Below, piece by piece: positions 1 through 11,989 of a DNA stretch of 64,000 nt. The notes beneath the pieces were generated by a model. That model saw only the letters and a program-made list of their open reading frames with translations. It was not told where the DNA came from and did no database searches. Origin of the DNA: Zeugodacus cucurbitae. Taxonomy: Eukaryota > Arthropoda > Insecta > Diptera > Tephritidae. How positions within the stretch are numbered: the first letter of the stretch is position 1; each line of letters begins with the position of its first letter. Both the position numbers and the translations under genes were made by a program. The DNA lies in NCBI RefSeq assembly GCF_028554725.1, contig NC_071668.1, positions 76,664,719 through 76,728,718 on the forward strand, written 5' to 3'.

Positions 1-540
1 GCCTCATCTTTTCATAAAATTTTCGAGCATTACCCATGTCGGCCAGCTTTTCAAGCTTTTCATACTCACGCATTTCGGCCTCTTTCTTTTTACGTCTGCA
101 AATGCGTCTCGCTTCCCTCTTCAGTTCTCGATATCTATCCCACCCCGAACGTGTTGTGGTCGATCGCAACGTTGCGAGGTAGGCAGTCTGTTTTCTCTCC
201 ACTGCGGAACGACAATTCTCATCGTACCAACTGGTTTTTTGGCGTTGCCGTAGACCAATTGTTTCGGCTGCAGCGGTATGCAATGAGTTTGAGATGCCGT
301 TCCACAGCTCCCTTATATCGAGATGCTGATGAGTGCTCTCAGAGAGCAGGAGTGCAAGTCGAGTAGAAAATCGTTCGGCTGTCGGTTGTGATTGCAGCTT
401 TTCGACGGCGAACCTTCCTTGTGTTTGTTGACGGGCGTTCTTTGCTGCACAGAGGCGAGTGCGTATCTTTGCTGCTACTAGATAATGGTCCGAGTCAATG
501 TTTGGTCCTCGGAGTACATAGTCACATAGCTATAGCGTTT
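1..540 (-). mobile_element. LINE (non-LTR retrotransposon) ORF2 fragment, cut by window edge
   Basis: Read on the minus strand, about 170 codons are open from near 516 to the window edge. The first residues read RGPNIDSDHYLVAAKI, the typical end of the apurinic endonuclease domain of LINE ORF2 proteins (the SDH motif). A basic linker follows, with SWYDENCRSAVERKQ and a run of Lys/Arg (RRICRRKKKEAE), then a segment ending in NARKFYEKM before the edge. This linker leads to the reverse transcriptase in such elements, which should lie left of this window. A TAG stop about 35 bases upstream of the SDH motif shows that the 5' side is broken or truncated. The clade (RTE-like or similar) cannot be fixed from this piece. 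Confidence 0.8.
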
Positions 541-1796
541 TTGAGCTTTTACCCTTGTCTAAAATACTTTCATTGGCATTCTTTATATTTGAGATTTTGC
601 CAATTGTTTTATTTTTATTTACATAAAAATTACACAAATTTTCCATCATTTTATTTTATCACATTTTAATAACGAAACTTTATTATTTTCAACATTTTCA
701 ACACTCTCAGCAGGTCACCAGGTCACTTTACATTTAAAATTATTATTTATTTTTACATTCGAAATTACAGGCAATTTTCAATATTTAATAGCGGTGCTTA
801 TTTGCCAACACACAAATCACTGCGCAAGCAAATAAAGTGGCCTTATTTTACTTTATTTACTTTATTGACGCATGAGCTCGACAATTGAATTTTATATTGA
901 AAATAATTTAATTTGAAATTTTCGTTTAATTAAAAGTTGTAAATTATTTATGAACATTTTAGCAACATTGTCAGTGCAATTACTGTATTGATGATGGTGA
1001 TGAGAATGATTATATTGGTGATTACAATGTGATTGTGTGTGATGACAGTGGTTGTAATGTGGAGGAGAATGGGTGAGTTGGGATGAGGTGGGTTAGTTCA
1101 GGTGGACGTTTGGTTTTTAAACTTTTGTTATTTTTGTGTTTGCTCACTAACTACAATTGTTTCAATACATACAGTTGCTGTTATAAATGATCAAGATTTT
1201 TATAAAAAAAATATTGTTTTTTTTTAAATTTTTTTTTTAATATTTTTATAAAGAGTATAATGTAGTATTTGTGGTATTGAAGATAATTATAAAAAAATAT
1301 TATTGTATAGCTTTCGTACAATATGAACATTTTTCTGAGTAACTGTATATATTTATATGCACATATAACACAATAGCTTTAACAATTTAATGCTTGTCAT
1401 TAAGGAATTAGTAAAAAATCACAATTGAATTGAGATTTCATTATTGTCATTGTAATATGCTATACACATCAATGAAATACTGTTTCACCATTGCGGTGTT
1501 GTGTAAAAACTATGAAAGGTATTTTCAGCTAATATTTAATTAATTGCATTAAAAATTGATTTAAAGAGTATTTATGTTATTAAAAAATTAATTTAGTGAG
1601 ATTACATTACATGCATTGTACTCTACATGAATGGCGTATAAATTAAAACTTAATTTGTATAAGAATAATCAGAAAATTGCACTAAAATAAATTAATAAAA
1701 AGCGATTTTAATAAAGTTAACCTAAAAAAAAAACTAAAAATGGAAATTATGTTTTAAATACTGGTAGGAGCAGAGACCAAACAAAGTTGCACATAT
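541..1796. other. AT-rich non-coding stretch
   Basis: No exon-like ORF or recognisable element on either strand. It holds poly-A/poly-T runs and a short GATGATGGTGATGAG purine tract near 990. Confidence 0.6.
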
Positions 1797-2262
1797 GTAT
1801 ATTATTGTACTGAGAATTTAAGTGTGAGTTTATTTTTAAAAACGTATTAAAAAAAATTTGAATCTTATTATAATTTTTTTTGAAAATTTTTTTTCTTAAA
1901 ATTTTTAAATATTTTTTTTTTTTAAGTTTTTTTTAAGTAAAATGAAAAAAAAAACAATAGCAATATTCCCGATAATTATAATAATATTTTAAATTTTTAT
2001 TGTACTGAGAATTTAAGTGTGAGTTTATTTTTAAAAACCTATTATAACAAAAATTTTCAATATTATATTTTTTTTAGAAAAAAAAATTACTTAAATTTTA
2101 TTTTTTTTTTTAAGTTTTTAAAGTAAAAAAAAAACAATAGCAATATTTCCGATAATTATAATAACATTTTTAATTTTTTTACAATTTTTTTCTTGAATTT
2201 TTTAAATTTTGTTTTTTAATTTTTTTACATAAAAATAAAAAAAAAACAATAGCGAGATAATC
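1797..2262. repeat. Degenerate tandem repeat, about 180-195 bp unit, roughly 2.5 copies
   Basis: The block TATTGTACTGAGAATTTAAG is found near 1803 and again at 1998. The block ACAATAGCAATATT(C/T)CCGATAATTATAATA is found near 1954 and 2134, and ACAATAGCGAGATAATCAT closes a partial third copy near 2246. Poly-T and poly-A tracts of varying length separate the blocks and explain the shifting period. No coding capacity is seen. Confidence 0.7.
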
Positions 2263-2704
2263 ATTTCTATATCTAACCTCTTATTTAATTAACGAAATAC
2301 CCTTTTTAATCACAATTCAGCACCACAGCGCTCTGCCCGCAGTGCTTTACTCTCAGCAGCCGTTAACCACTCTTAACTAGCTTCTATAGTCTATAATATT
2401 TTTCCGCAACTTTCAATTTATTTTTCTTTTAACTTATAACATTTTTATTCTCTTTGTTGAGAATGTGTTCACCAACTTTCGTCTATTTTTGGTGTCTGCG
2501 GCTCAGCGTTTAATCCGCTTAAAGGCGGCGCGGCGCGTACACATGAAGCTTGTGTGGGAAAGCGAAAATCAACCGCAAAAAAGTGTAAATTTCAATTAGC
2601 ACCAGCTAGTTAATATGCGTCTACGTGTAAGGATAGTGACAATATTGATTTTTTTGCAACTTTGCTTTTAAATCGCTTTAAGAGACTGATTTGCTTGCAA
2701 TTAG

Positions 2705-2990
2705 TGGATGAGTAGTTACTCAAGTGGCAATTGCAAAGACCCCCAATTCATTCTTTCAATAATTATTTTCGTTGTTTAATAACATATATTTGCTTTGGAA
2801 CTAGTTTAAAGTAATTACTTACAAATCAACTCAATAACAACTGGTCCGTAAGTAGTTACTTTTGGGTCAGTTACAAAAAAGTGCATATACCTGTTTTACA
2901 GACGTTTTAGTACGTTATTGAAAATAACTAGTTAAATTTGAACTAGACCACAACTAGTTACTTTTGGAGCAGTTGAAATTAAACTGGTTT
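2705..2990. repeat. ACTAGT palindromic repeat, cluster 1
   Basis: Degenerate copies of a roughly 40-bp motif with (A)ACTAGTT half-palindromes, for example AGTAGTTACTCAAG, AACTAGTTTAAAG, ACTGGTCCGTAAGTAGTTAC and AACTAGTTAAATTTG...AACTAGTTAC. The same motif recurs at 5075-5640 and 7085-7262. The copies here are the most diverged of the three clusters. Confidence 0.55.
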
Positions 2991-3833
2991 TTTTTACAGA
3001 AAAAAAACCTTAAGTAAATTTATGTATTAAAAATCATCAAATTTTTTTAATTTTTATACAACAATTTGTACTACATAACTGTAAACTAATAATATTTTTA
3101 TTTTTTAATTTTCAGTGTTCCCTTCAAACGTGAAGCTGCGCGCAGTGACTGCCTGTTTGACCGTTAACATGTTATACCACAAATGCGCCAGCCAATTATG
3201 TTAAATGCCATTTTGAAGTCAGCGCGAAGATACACCCGCCGCCACTGTTGAAGAGCGCAAAGGCATTTTCGCCGCACAAGCGGAAAGCGGAAAGCGGCAA
3301 AAACGCAATGCATACCAATTAAAATATCATTTAATGAAAAACCAACAGAGTGCAAGCGTTTCAAGTAAACAAATGCCAAGCGTACGCATTGCGAGCTGAG
3401 CGCCGACCATTCAAGTGGCGGAAAAAAGTAATTCGACTGATTGCATTGGTCAGTAATTAGCAATGGCGCGCACATACACATGCGCACGCATTATTATGTA
3501 ATAAGCATATAGAATAAATGTATAAATGTATAAAACATGAGGAATGCGCATAAAACCAATTTGTATGTGGTTGCCATGAAATATTGAAATGAAAATAAAA
3601 TCAAACGCTCAAGTGCCAGTGCATGTAGAGTATGTATGTATGTGTGAACAGTGTGTACAAAAACAACACAGCAGTCACGTTCAAATAAATAAAAGCAATT
3701 AAAAAATTATTAACAAAGTAATTAAAAAGAGCACAGCTTGCGCGCGCGCGTCACTCTACATACATATGAACAATTGTGGCGGCCATTTTGCTATAATTTA
3801 ATTAAATACAAATAAGGTGGCAACGCGAAACTG
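2991..3833. other. Flank of putative plus-strand promoter
   Basis: Base composition rises from AT-rich to mixed after about 3110. The stretch holds an alternating CG run (3739-3752) and many unmethylated-looking CpGs, as expected near an insect promoter. No exon was recognised. Confidence 0.4.
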
Positions 3834-3842
3834 TTTATAAAG
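3834..3842 (+). promoter_or_regulatory. TATA box candidate
   Basis: TTTATAAAG lies about 115 bases before the ATG of the putative exon at 3957. A start near 3865 (TTACATTG) would sit about 30 bases downstream; an alternative initiator-like TCAGTCAGT lies near 3908. Position and context fit an insect core promoter, but no transcript evidence is available. Confidence 0.4.
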
Positions 3843-3956
3843 CGCAGCAGCTGGAGAACGCTTTACATTGCTGCGCCTACAACAGCATTTTTGTCAACAA
3901 TCCGTCGGTCAGTCAGTCACAGAGACACACATCACACGCGTGCGCCTGTCCAACTG

Positions 3957-4152
3957 ATGAAGCGGCAAGCGACCGCAATGTCAACGCGCCGCCTGGGATG
4001 TGCGCGCCAAATGACAAGCGCCGCAGCGTTGTTGCTGTTGGGACGCATGCTCGTAATTATCGCGCTCAGCGAGCGGTTGTTAGCGGTGGGCGCGGGCAGC
4101 GGCGGTGGCAGTAGCGGCAACGGTGGCGTCGGCGGCAGCAGCGGAAATAATG
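3957..4152 (+). CDS. Putative first coding exon of a secreted or membrane protein (orphan exon)
   Basis: ATG at 3957 opens 65 codons plus one base, ending in a strong donor, AATG|GTGAGT, at 4153. The peptide begins MKRQATAMSTRRLGCARQ, continues with a hydrophobic segment (TSAAALLLLGRMLVIIALS), then LLAVGAGSG and a Gly/Ser/Asn-rich tail. That layout is a signal peptide or signal anchor followed by low complexity. A phase-1 intron after the signal exon is the usual arrangement for cell-surface and secreted proteins. A second in-frame ATG at 3978 could be the true start. No later exon that fits was found on the plus strand in this window, so the gene would need a very large intron. I do not recognise the protein. 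It could also be a chance ORF in a GC-rich stretch. Confidence 0.45.
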
Positions 4153-5074
4153 GTGAGTAAATAGCGCATAAGCGAAAGGGCAAATGCGTAGATAGAGCGC
4201 AAATAAGGCAGGGATAATATTTTTATAGCTTTGCAGGCGTAAAATAAATAAATTTTCGCCGGCGATAAGCGGCAAGTCATAAGCAACAATGGAATATGAA
4301 GGCAAATATTAAAGCAATTTTTAAATTAAAATTTATTTCGCTTGTTTTTATTGTTGTATTGTTAGTGCGCTGTGACGTGTGATGTGCATTTTTATATTTT
4401 GAAATAACTGTATTTTAATTAAGTCGCTGGAAAGCACTATTTTTAATACAGCCAGAGAAAATATACGCACATAACCTCAAATTAATATTTTTTAAAATCG
4501 ATTTTTTATATATTTTTATATATTTTTTTTATAATTTTATTTTAAAATTTTTCATTCAATTCAACAATATTTATATGCTTAAATTTCAATATTAAATTCA
4601 AATGAAAATATGCACAAAATGTGCGCATAAATTTTTAGTATCACTAAACCACAAACCGCCCTTGCTCGCACCTCGCCTCCATAGAAATATTTGCATATTT
4701 CAAGGCGTAATGACACACACACACATTTTACCCGCCATTATGCCGTTATATGCCAAAATTGTTGGCCGCAAGCAAATTAAGTCTATCAATGGGGGGCAAA
4801 ACAGAGGCGTGATTAAGCAACAAGATAGACCGCGCCTGCTCACGCTCGTACACACTCATACAAAACACAATTCAATTAGCTAATTTGCATTTAAGCGCCT
4901 AAAAATATACAATACACAATTATGATGCAACAAAAAGCTATCAACATATAAACTGTTATGATACCTTGTGGGGTTGCGGTGGGCGGAAAGGAGCGGAAAT
5001 TGCTGAAAATTAAATTTTGTATGTGAATTCTAGGGGCAAAATGTATAGAAATTTTTTCTTAAATGTTTTAAAGA
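4153..5074. other. Non-coding, possible start of a long plus-strand intron
   Basis: AT-rich, with long T/A runs near 4490-4560. No exon, RNA gene or element was recognised. Confidence 0.5.
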
Positions 5075-5640
5075 CTAGTTGTTGAACTAGTTACAGTTTA
5101 CTAGTTTCTATTTTACTAGTTCTAAATTAGTTATATAAAATCCAAAATTAAATTATAATTATTAGTTTTAACAATTCTAGTTATATACAAACTGCACCAA
5201 AACTTATTACTTTGAAACTAGTGTAATTAAAGTAAAATAATTTCACTAAGGAATTGCTAGAATTGGTGCAAAATTACAAATTTCGAAAATAAATATTTAT
5301 TAAATTAAACGTATTGAAAGAAATAAAGCATAAAACATGTAGTTACTCAACTAGTCCAAAATTAGTTACCTTGTAACCAGTTGTCAAAAGTGTTCGAATT
5401 TCCATTATTTGTAGCGCTCCATAATTTAAAAAATAAAATAAATTATTAAACGACTGGTTACTCAACTAATGCAAACTGAACTAGTCCCAAACTAGTTACT
5501 TTGTAACCAGTTACCAAAAAATGCTCGAACTCTCATTTCAATTTAAAATTTCAAATATTTTTAAAAATATTTTATGGTTTTAAGCATCTTATGGACTAGT
5601 CCAAATGTGGTTACTTTGTAACTAGTTACAAATTTGTACA
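5075..5640. repeat. ACTAGT palindromic repeat, cluster 2 (best copies)
   Basis: Successive copies of a motif of the form ACTAGTCC-N2-AA(C/A)TAGTTAC-N3-GTAACCAGTT-N2-CAAAA. The core AACTAGTTAC-N3-GTAACCAGTT is an imperfect inverted repeat with a three-base loop. Clear copies lie near 5358-5392, 5479-5520 and 5592-5632; looser ones lie near 5075-5135 and 5210. There is no ORF. Confidence 0.65.
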
Positions 5641-7084
5641 CATTTGTACCAATATGAGTCTCTTTGCAGTTTTCAAACTACACACTGAACTTTGCTATCA
5701 CTCACTAGCCACAATAATTGAATTGATGACTGCATTGTGTCTGCCAATCAGCTGCGAAATATTGTCATATAGCTTATGGCGTTTCGGGGGAAAAAATTAC
5801 GGTTTTTATAACAAAAATGTCAAAGCATTATGACAATTTTTATTGTTATTGTTGCAAATGCGCATGACAGTATGCAAATTATAATGACTATTATTGGCAA
5901 TATTTGTGTAGCGCTTTTGTTTCAGTTTTTTTTTTGCTGATATTGCGGCAGTGTGCCGCATGTTGCATGCCGCGTTGCATAATACAAATAAGCGCATGCA
6001 TTTTAATGGACGGCAGCCAATTAAAAAATGCAAGTTTGTATTGTTATTGCAATTTTGTAGTTGTTTTGTTGGTAGTTTGAGCAATTTTTTCGCGGGTTTT
6101 ACTACTTTGCTCTCCCTCTCTTCATGCTGATTTTTTCGTTGTTGCATGCTGGCAGCAGTATATATTGGCATCAATATGGAAATTGTTTATTGTTCTTTCT
6201 TCTGTTGTTGTTGTTGTTGCCGCTTTGTATTTGCTGTTTATATGCAAATTACTTTGTCGCCACTTATAAGTTGCACCCTTCTTGCGCTTGTGAAGGCAAT
6301 CGCTTGTCGTCTCCTTACCCTCTGTGGCAACTATGCAGCGTGCAACATTCGTGTATGTTGCCAGCGCGCAAGTGGTGTGGCAATAAAACGGCAGCCGACA
6401 CGATTAATAATGCGCTTTAAGGAGTTTATCGCTTGTTTTTCTCAAAGCTCTCACACACTCTCATACATACATATTTACAAGTGTTCGCTGCAGCTTTAGC
6501 GTGTGCCACATTTCCTCTCCGCTAAGTTGTTGTGACAGTGCTCTTGACAGCGAATTTGCTTCATTAATTAGTGACAATTAAAAAAGTTTATTTATACATT
6601 ATTTAGGCGACAGTCTGAGCTGCTGGCGTGTGGGTGGCCTCGTTCGGGCGAGGGGTTGGCGATAAGTGCCTCTGCAGTGGCGCTCAAGCTGTTTTGTTGC
6701 AATTACATTAATTGTTGTTGCTCAGATATACGTTTTGACTCGAGTCAATGCGCTTTGCGTTGATTAAAGCACGTGATTAAATTTTAATTGTCTCTGAAGA
6801 AGTAGTAAGAAGAAAATGAGAAAAAAGTAAAATGTAGTGGCAATTTACATGCATTAAGTAGTGTTTTACAGCTAAAGCTAAGTGGATGTTGTGCAGAAGG
6901 GGTTAGAGAAAAAATACAATAATTTAAAAATAAAAATCTCATAATTTATTGTTGGTATATGGAAGCAGGGTTTTTTCTTCTGCTTCTTCAGCTATGTACT
7001 AAAAGGTGCTGTTATTTTCATGAAAATAATAAAAAAATCGATTTTTATGCAAGAAAATCATTTGGTTGTCGCAATTTCCATTCG
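5641..7084. other. Non-coding stretch
   Basis: Mixed composition with TTG/GTT triplet runs near 6200 and a poly-T at 5925. The ORFs here are short and look random. Nothing recognised. Confidence 0.5.
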
Positions 7085-7262
7085 ACCAATTTACTTTGAA
7101 CTAGTCCGCAACTAGTTACATTGTAACCAGTTGACAAAAATGTGTTAATTACTTCAGAATCGCGCTAAAATCACAGCCATATAATTTTTTTTTTAATTTT
7201 TCCCAAATTAGTTGAGATACTAGTCCGTTATACACTAGTTCTGTAACTAGTTAACGAAAAAT
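7085..7262. repeat. ACTAGT palindromic repeat, cluster 3
   Basis: Two further copies: GAACTAGTCCGCAACTAGTTAC then ATT then GTAACCAGTTGACAAAAA near 7098-7140, and ATACTAGTCCGTTATACACTAGTT-CTGTAACTAGTTAACGAAAA near 7217-7260. The arrangement is the same as in cluster 2. Confidence 0.6.
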
Positions 7263-9319
7263 ATAACTTCTATTAGCTAATGAACAGCTTCACATAGTCA
7301 AATGTTCACTAAAATGTACAAAATTTGATGTTTAGAATTTCAAATATATGTATGTATGTCTATATGCAAGCCAGGGTTCTCTGGTTTATTCCTAAAGGAC
7401 CTCAAATGTTTAACAATATATGTCATAAGAATAAATGGTATACTAGAATAATATTTTTAATAGAATTATTCAAAATTTACAAAATATTTCAACGCATTTT
7501 ACATATTCTTAACTACAGTACTTACAAATCTGCCTACAACTTGAATCCATTTTTACCCAATTCTTAAACGTATCGCTTCCGAGCATATCTTAAACTGCCT
7601 AAGGGAATTTTGTCTTCAAATTCGAAATGACTTCATTCTTTCTCTACTAAATTTCATTATAACTGTATTATAAGAACGATTTTGCACCTTGTTTACACAA
7701 CTGTATTGCTCAGCTATAACGAGATAAATCACCCGCCTGTATGTATGTATTTGTTTGTGCGTCATGTAATTATACAGTTATGTGTGTGGCAAATGTGCTG
7801 TTGTTACTAATTTCATTGTTATTTTGTTGTTGTTGTTGTTTTTTGTATTTTATTGCTTTTCGCCACAAAATTCCCATGCGGTTTTACACAGTCTGATTAG
7901 CAATTAGCACATTCAATGTAGCACGCAGCACCTTAAACGCACACGGACTCATACACATACAAAGAAACTCACAAAGAAATACATGTGTGTGTCTACATAT
8001 GTGCGGTCGTTGGCCATGTCTGCTGCAAGAAATAAGCCGAATAGAGGCCAATGCTTGATTAAGCCTATTGATTGCGCCTTACAGATTTACACAGTTTGCT
8101 GCACGTTCTGCTCGAAACGCTTATGAAGCGCTAGTGTGTGTATGTGTGAGTATATAAGTTAAGTGTTGTTGTTGTTGTGTAAGAAGCATTAAACTGTTTT
8201 GTTTTGTTGTGGTGTGAGTTGATTTATTTTTTGAAGGTCGCCAAGGCTATGCGAGCATGTGGGTTAACGCAAGCACATACATTCAAACAAACTAATAAAT
8301 GTATATGCGTACGGAGTGTCTGGCACATTTATTCTTATAAAGCCCAGCGCCACACACACACATACACTCGTGAGCAAATGACCCTCCGGCACTTCTTGTG
8401 TAATTTTCTGTGTGTTCGCCTAAAAGTATGCTTTAAAAGCAAAGCAGTCAGAAGCTAGCCCAGTTTCGGTGCTAACCAAGATTAATGTTGCATGCTGCTC
8501 CATATTTCGTCCTCAAAATTTGTGACAGACATATAAATTTGTGCAAACATATTGTGCTATATTGTTATTGTTTTTGTTTCTTTCTTTTTTCCTACTTAAC
8601 CACCAATTTCGATAACATATCCACATATTGACAATTTGCCTCAAGCCACGATTTTCACTTTTCTTGTCCCTGCTAGTATGTGTGTGTGAGTGTGCGCATA
8701 GCCTTCGATATCAGCCGATTTCGGTACGGCGCATAAATCATGCAGATTATTATCGGCTTTTTGGGTTATTTGTATTTATATTTGTGCTTGTGTTTGTGTT
8801 TGTATTTGGGTAGGGTATGATAGGGTAGAGGGTTTTATTGTATTGCCAGAGCGTGCGCACGCTTACAGAAGTCGCCGTTAGTTTATTGCCTGACAGCAAG
8901 AAAATTAAACGCGGTCTTATTTTTATTTTATTGCTACAAATTGGCGCGCATGTTTACTCGCATTTTGCCGGAGTTGGGTACAAAGTTATCGATGACCTGA
9001 AGGCTCTACAAAAAGTTTGGACTTTTTGTGTGAAAGATAAGGCTTATGCTATTTGAGATTTTTCCTAATTTTATAAAAGTAGATTAAATTTATATTCAAC
9101 TGCTTTATACGGACTTGAAAAATAGTATAAAACCTGCAATGTTCCACAAGTTCATAGTTGAATTTTGAGGTTATGTTTGAATGGCTCATCCATATTAATA
9201 TATTTCTTTTGTTAGGAATTTCGTTCGCCCAGCAGTATATTTAGTGTTCGAAACTTCAAGATCCAGAGAAGTGTTTTCTCAAAGACAACCCTATATTGGG
9301 TTGTTAGGATACAATCGTG
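7263..9319. other. Non-coding stretch with microsatellites
   Basis: Contains TTG runs (about 7828-7850 and 8167), CA-rich pieces and a TTTGTG run near 8775-8805. No exon or element was recognised on either strand. Confidence 0.5.
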
Positions 9320-10095
9320 ATCTATAGTATATTCATTCCAGAGATTGACACATATTTCTTCTATGTTAAAAGGTTTAAGATCTAATGATGATACTTATAA
9401 CATAGATTATGATGGTATAGATTATCAGGGGTCATTGCAATTACTTTGCTCTCGTGTACCAGTTAGGTTCATCAGTAGTGGATGTTTGATGCTTGGAAGT
9501 ATCTCAGATCTAAGATTCTCAGAGCAAATCCGATCATTTCTACGTTCGTACCCGCACTTGTGTGGGTACCCAGTCAACGCGAAGTTGCTAAAAACTGCAA
9601 AGCGGACCAGCTTGCAAGAGAGGGTACCCTAGCAATATTGACGTCGGAGTTGAAGCGGGAGGGTAGTCCACTTGCGGTAGAACTCGCCAAACGCTGGACA
9701 ACAACGAGCCCCTGTGTAGTAGCGAGGTCGCAATTATTGGTGTGATTACTGGTAATTATCCAATAGGCACACATGCGGTGAGGCTAGGTATCATACCAGA
9801 CGAAGAGTGCAGAGTGTCAAATGTGATACAGATGATTGTCGACCGCTCAGGTAGTACATAATCCATCTCCTCAGCCCCGGAGAAAGTGTTGTTTGTTCGA
9901 TGCCTTCTAGTAGCGTTGTTAAGTTGATTATGTCAAAAGCTTTTGACAGGTCCAACGCTACTAGGACGATTCTCTTACAGGGTCTTAGTGAACTAACAGC
10001 AGTATCTGGGTGTCAGAAAGAACAGCCGAAGCTGTCTAAGTGAGACTCTCTGCTGTTGCGAAGATCTACGCCTTGAACTAACCTAACCTAGGTTC
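9320..10095 (+). mobile_element. Decayed LINE 3' region with RNase H, holding an opposite-strand RT piece
   Basis: On the plus strand, FVPALVWVPSQREVAKNCKADQLAREGTL (interrupted pieces at about 9555-9640) is the C-terminal RNase H signature of Jockey/I/R1-type LINEs (WVPGH...GN..AD.LAR). The tail near 10010-10092 (GGGTGTCA, GACTCTCTGC, AGATCTAC, CTAACCTAACC) matches the tail of the copy at 15060-15990, so both belong to one family. Between them, about 9837-9995, the minus strand reads VALDLSKAFD, LSPGLRRW and YYLSGRQS, the palm motif A region of a LINE reverse transcriptase. The orientation conflict means a nested insertion or an inversion. Stops and frameshifts abound. Confidence 0.7.
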
Positions 10096-11989
10096 GTACC
10101 TTAATGGAGCTGTTAGAACCCTGAAGCTCAGATATAATAAACTTTCATCTTTCCCATTTGATTTCATTTGTGTTTAGATATTTTATTGATCTGTAAGGGT
10201 TAAGGGTTCTCATTTGGATACTTGAAACAAAAAAAAAATAATTCAAAATCATTTAAAAATCATATTCAATTATCCTTGTGCACCTTCAAAGTAGCAAATT
10301 AAATTTAGAATCATTCAATTTACAAAAAAAAAGAATCTTAAGCTGCTTGTTATTGTCGACAAATTTCATTACCCAAAGTGCCAAACAGATTATTTCACAC
10401 CCATTTAATTTGAAAAATTCAAAAATTCATTTGACGATGATGCTAAGCAGACAGCAGCAATTATCTACAAAATTTGCTTAAACAATGAAACCGAATATGA
10501 AATTACATACGAGTATAGGCAGCGCATGTGAGAGCCCGAGGCATGCACAAGTAAACAGCAAAACATACCTACACATGTGAATATGCCTGCATGTCAAGCG
10601 AAGTTAAATAGATAAACAGACACTCGAAGTGGCAGAGGTCTCCCTATTATGTAGGCCTTGCCAACCGGCATCACGGCTGTGTGTCTACGAGTCTATATGC
10701 CTCTGAAAGCGGAGTTTATATGTCAGTAATATTTAAACGCTCATATGCCTACGTTGTTGTTGTAAAGTTGACAGGCATCTAAAGTATCTAAGGCTAACCA
10801 CTTTGTGTCGTCCTCGCAAAAGCGAGCAGCTGGCAACACACTGGCACTGCTGGCAACACACACAAGCGTCAAATGCTGGGGCTTAGGCAGCCTGCAGCTC
10901 ATGGCAGCAAATCAAATTTGTCAAGCGTTGTGCGCGCATTGTAAACACAATAAAGAAAAATTACACTTAATTTGGCATTTAAGTGTTGTTGATGTTGTCA
11001 TCGTCAACATTTTCATTGTTGTTGCTTTCGCTATTGTTGTACTTTTGTTGCTATTGTTGTACTCTTGTTGATATTGTTGTTCTTTTTTGCGCTTGTCCTA
11101 AGCTATCAGCTCATTTGTTGTGCATTTTTTGCCATTTTTCTGCTGCTGCTGAATAAAAAATAACAAATGCTTTTGTATTAAACGAGGCGCGGAGGGGTGT
11201 TACACATGTATGTGGGTCTTTGGCGTTTCCTGCGGGCACTGACAGTCAGAGCAGCTGTGACCTCAGCAGTCAAGTGCCAAGTGTTAAGTGGTATTTGTGG
11301 GCGCGCTCGAAACGACTCAGCGTTTAGACATATAATTTTATATCAGCTGCTGCCGCCACCGTTTAAATGCTCATTTCATTACTTTAAGTGTTGTGCCATT
11401 TAGTCACATGTAGTGTCATCATCATCGATAGGCATTTCCTCATTTGCTGCTCTAATCGATAAATTCCTCAAATGGGTGTTGTTGTTCGCAAAGGTCACGC
11501 GCTGTTCATATAGATATTTCTCTGAACGGGTATGAAATGAAGTCACGATTCATGTTGTGTAGAGGAGGAATCGCTGATTTGACGCTTTAAATGTGATGAA
11601 GCTAATCGATCAAAAATAAATAATCACCTTCAAAATTGTTTTCTTTGTGAAATATTGCACTTCCCAATTGGTTGGCGTGTGCTCTTGATGCTTTAAATTT
11701 TCAGCATTTCCTTGACATTTATTGAATTGTTTATTTCCGGTTGTGTGATTAAGGAAAAGTATGTCAGTTATTGCCACTCATCGCCGGAACTTGAATCTAT
11801 TTACTAATTTTTTTGTCTTCTTAGTTATTTGTTAAGCGTAACTGCCACAATGTTGAAGCTTTTGGTGGATGAGATTCGTCTTCCTGAAAAACTTGTCTCC
11901 AAAAATTTTATGAAGTATGACGTATTCCAGTTCAAAAATATGGTTTGTTCACTTAAAACTATTTTTGTCTTAAAATATGTGTAATCTTT
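10096..11989. other. Non-coding stretch
   Basis: No recognised element. A poly-pyrimidine acceptor-like TTTTTTTGTCTTCTTAG at 11808-11824 precedes an open stretch of about 38 codons that contains MLKLLVDEIRLPEKLVS. It has no clear donor and does not match the phase of the exon at 3957, so I do not call it an exon. Confidence 0.4.

Noticed and set aside
3932..4305. Minus-strand Pro/Arg-rich frames opposite the putative exon
   Set aside because: Antisense shadows of the Gly/Ser-rich plus-strand stretch.
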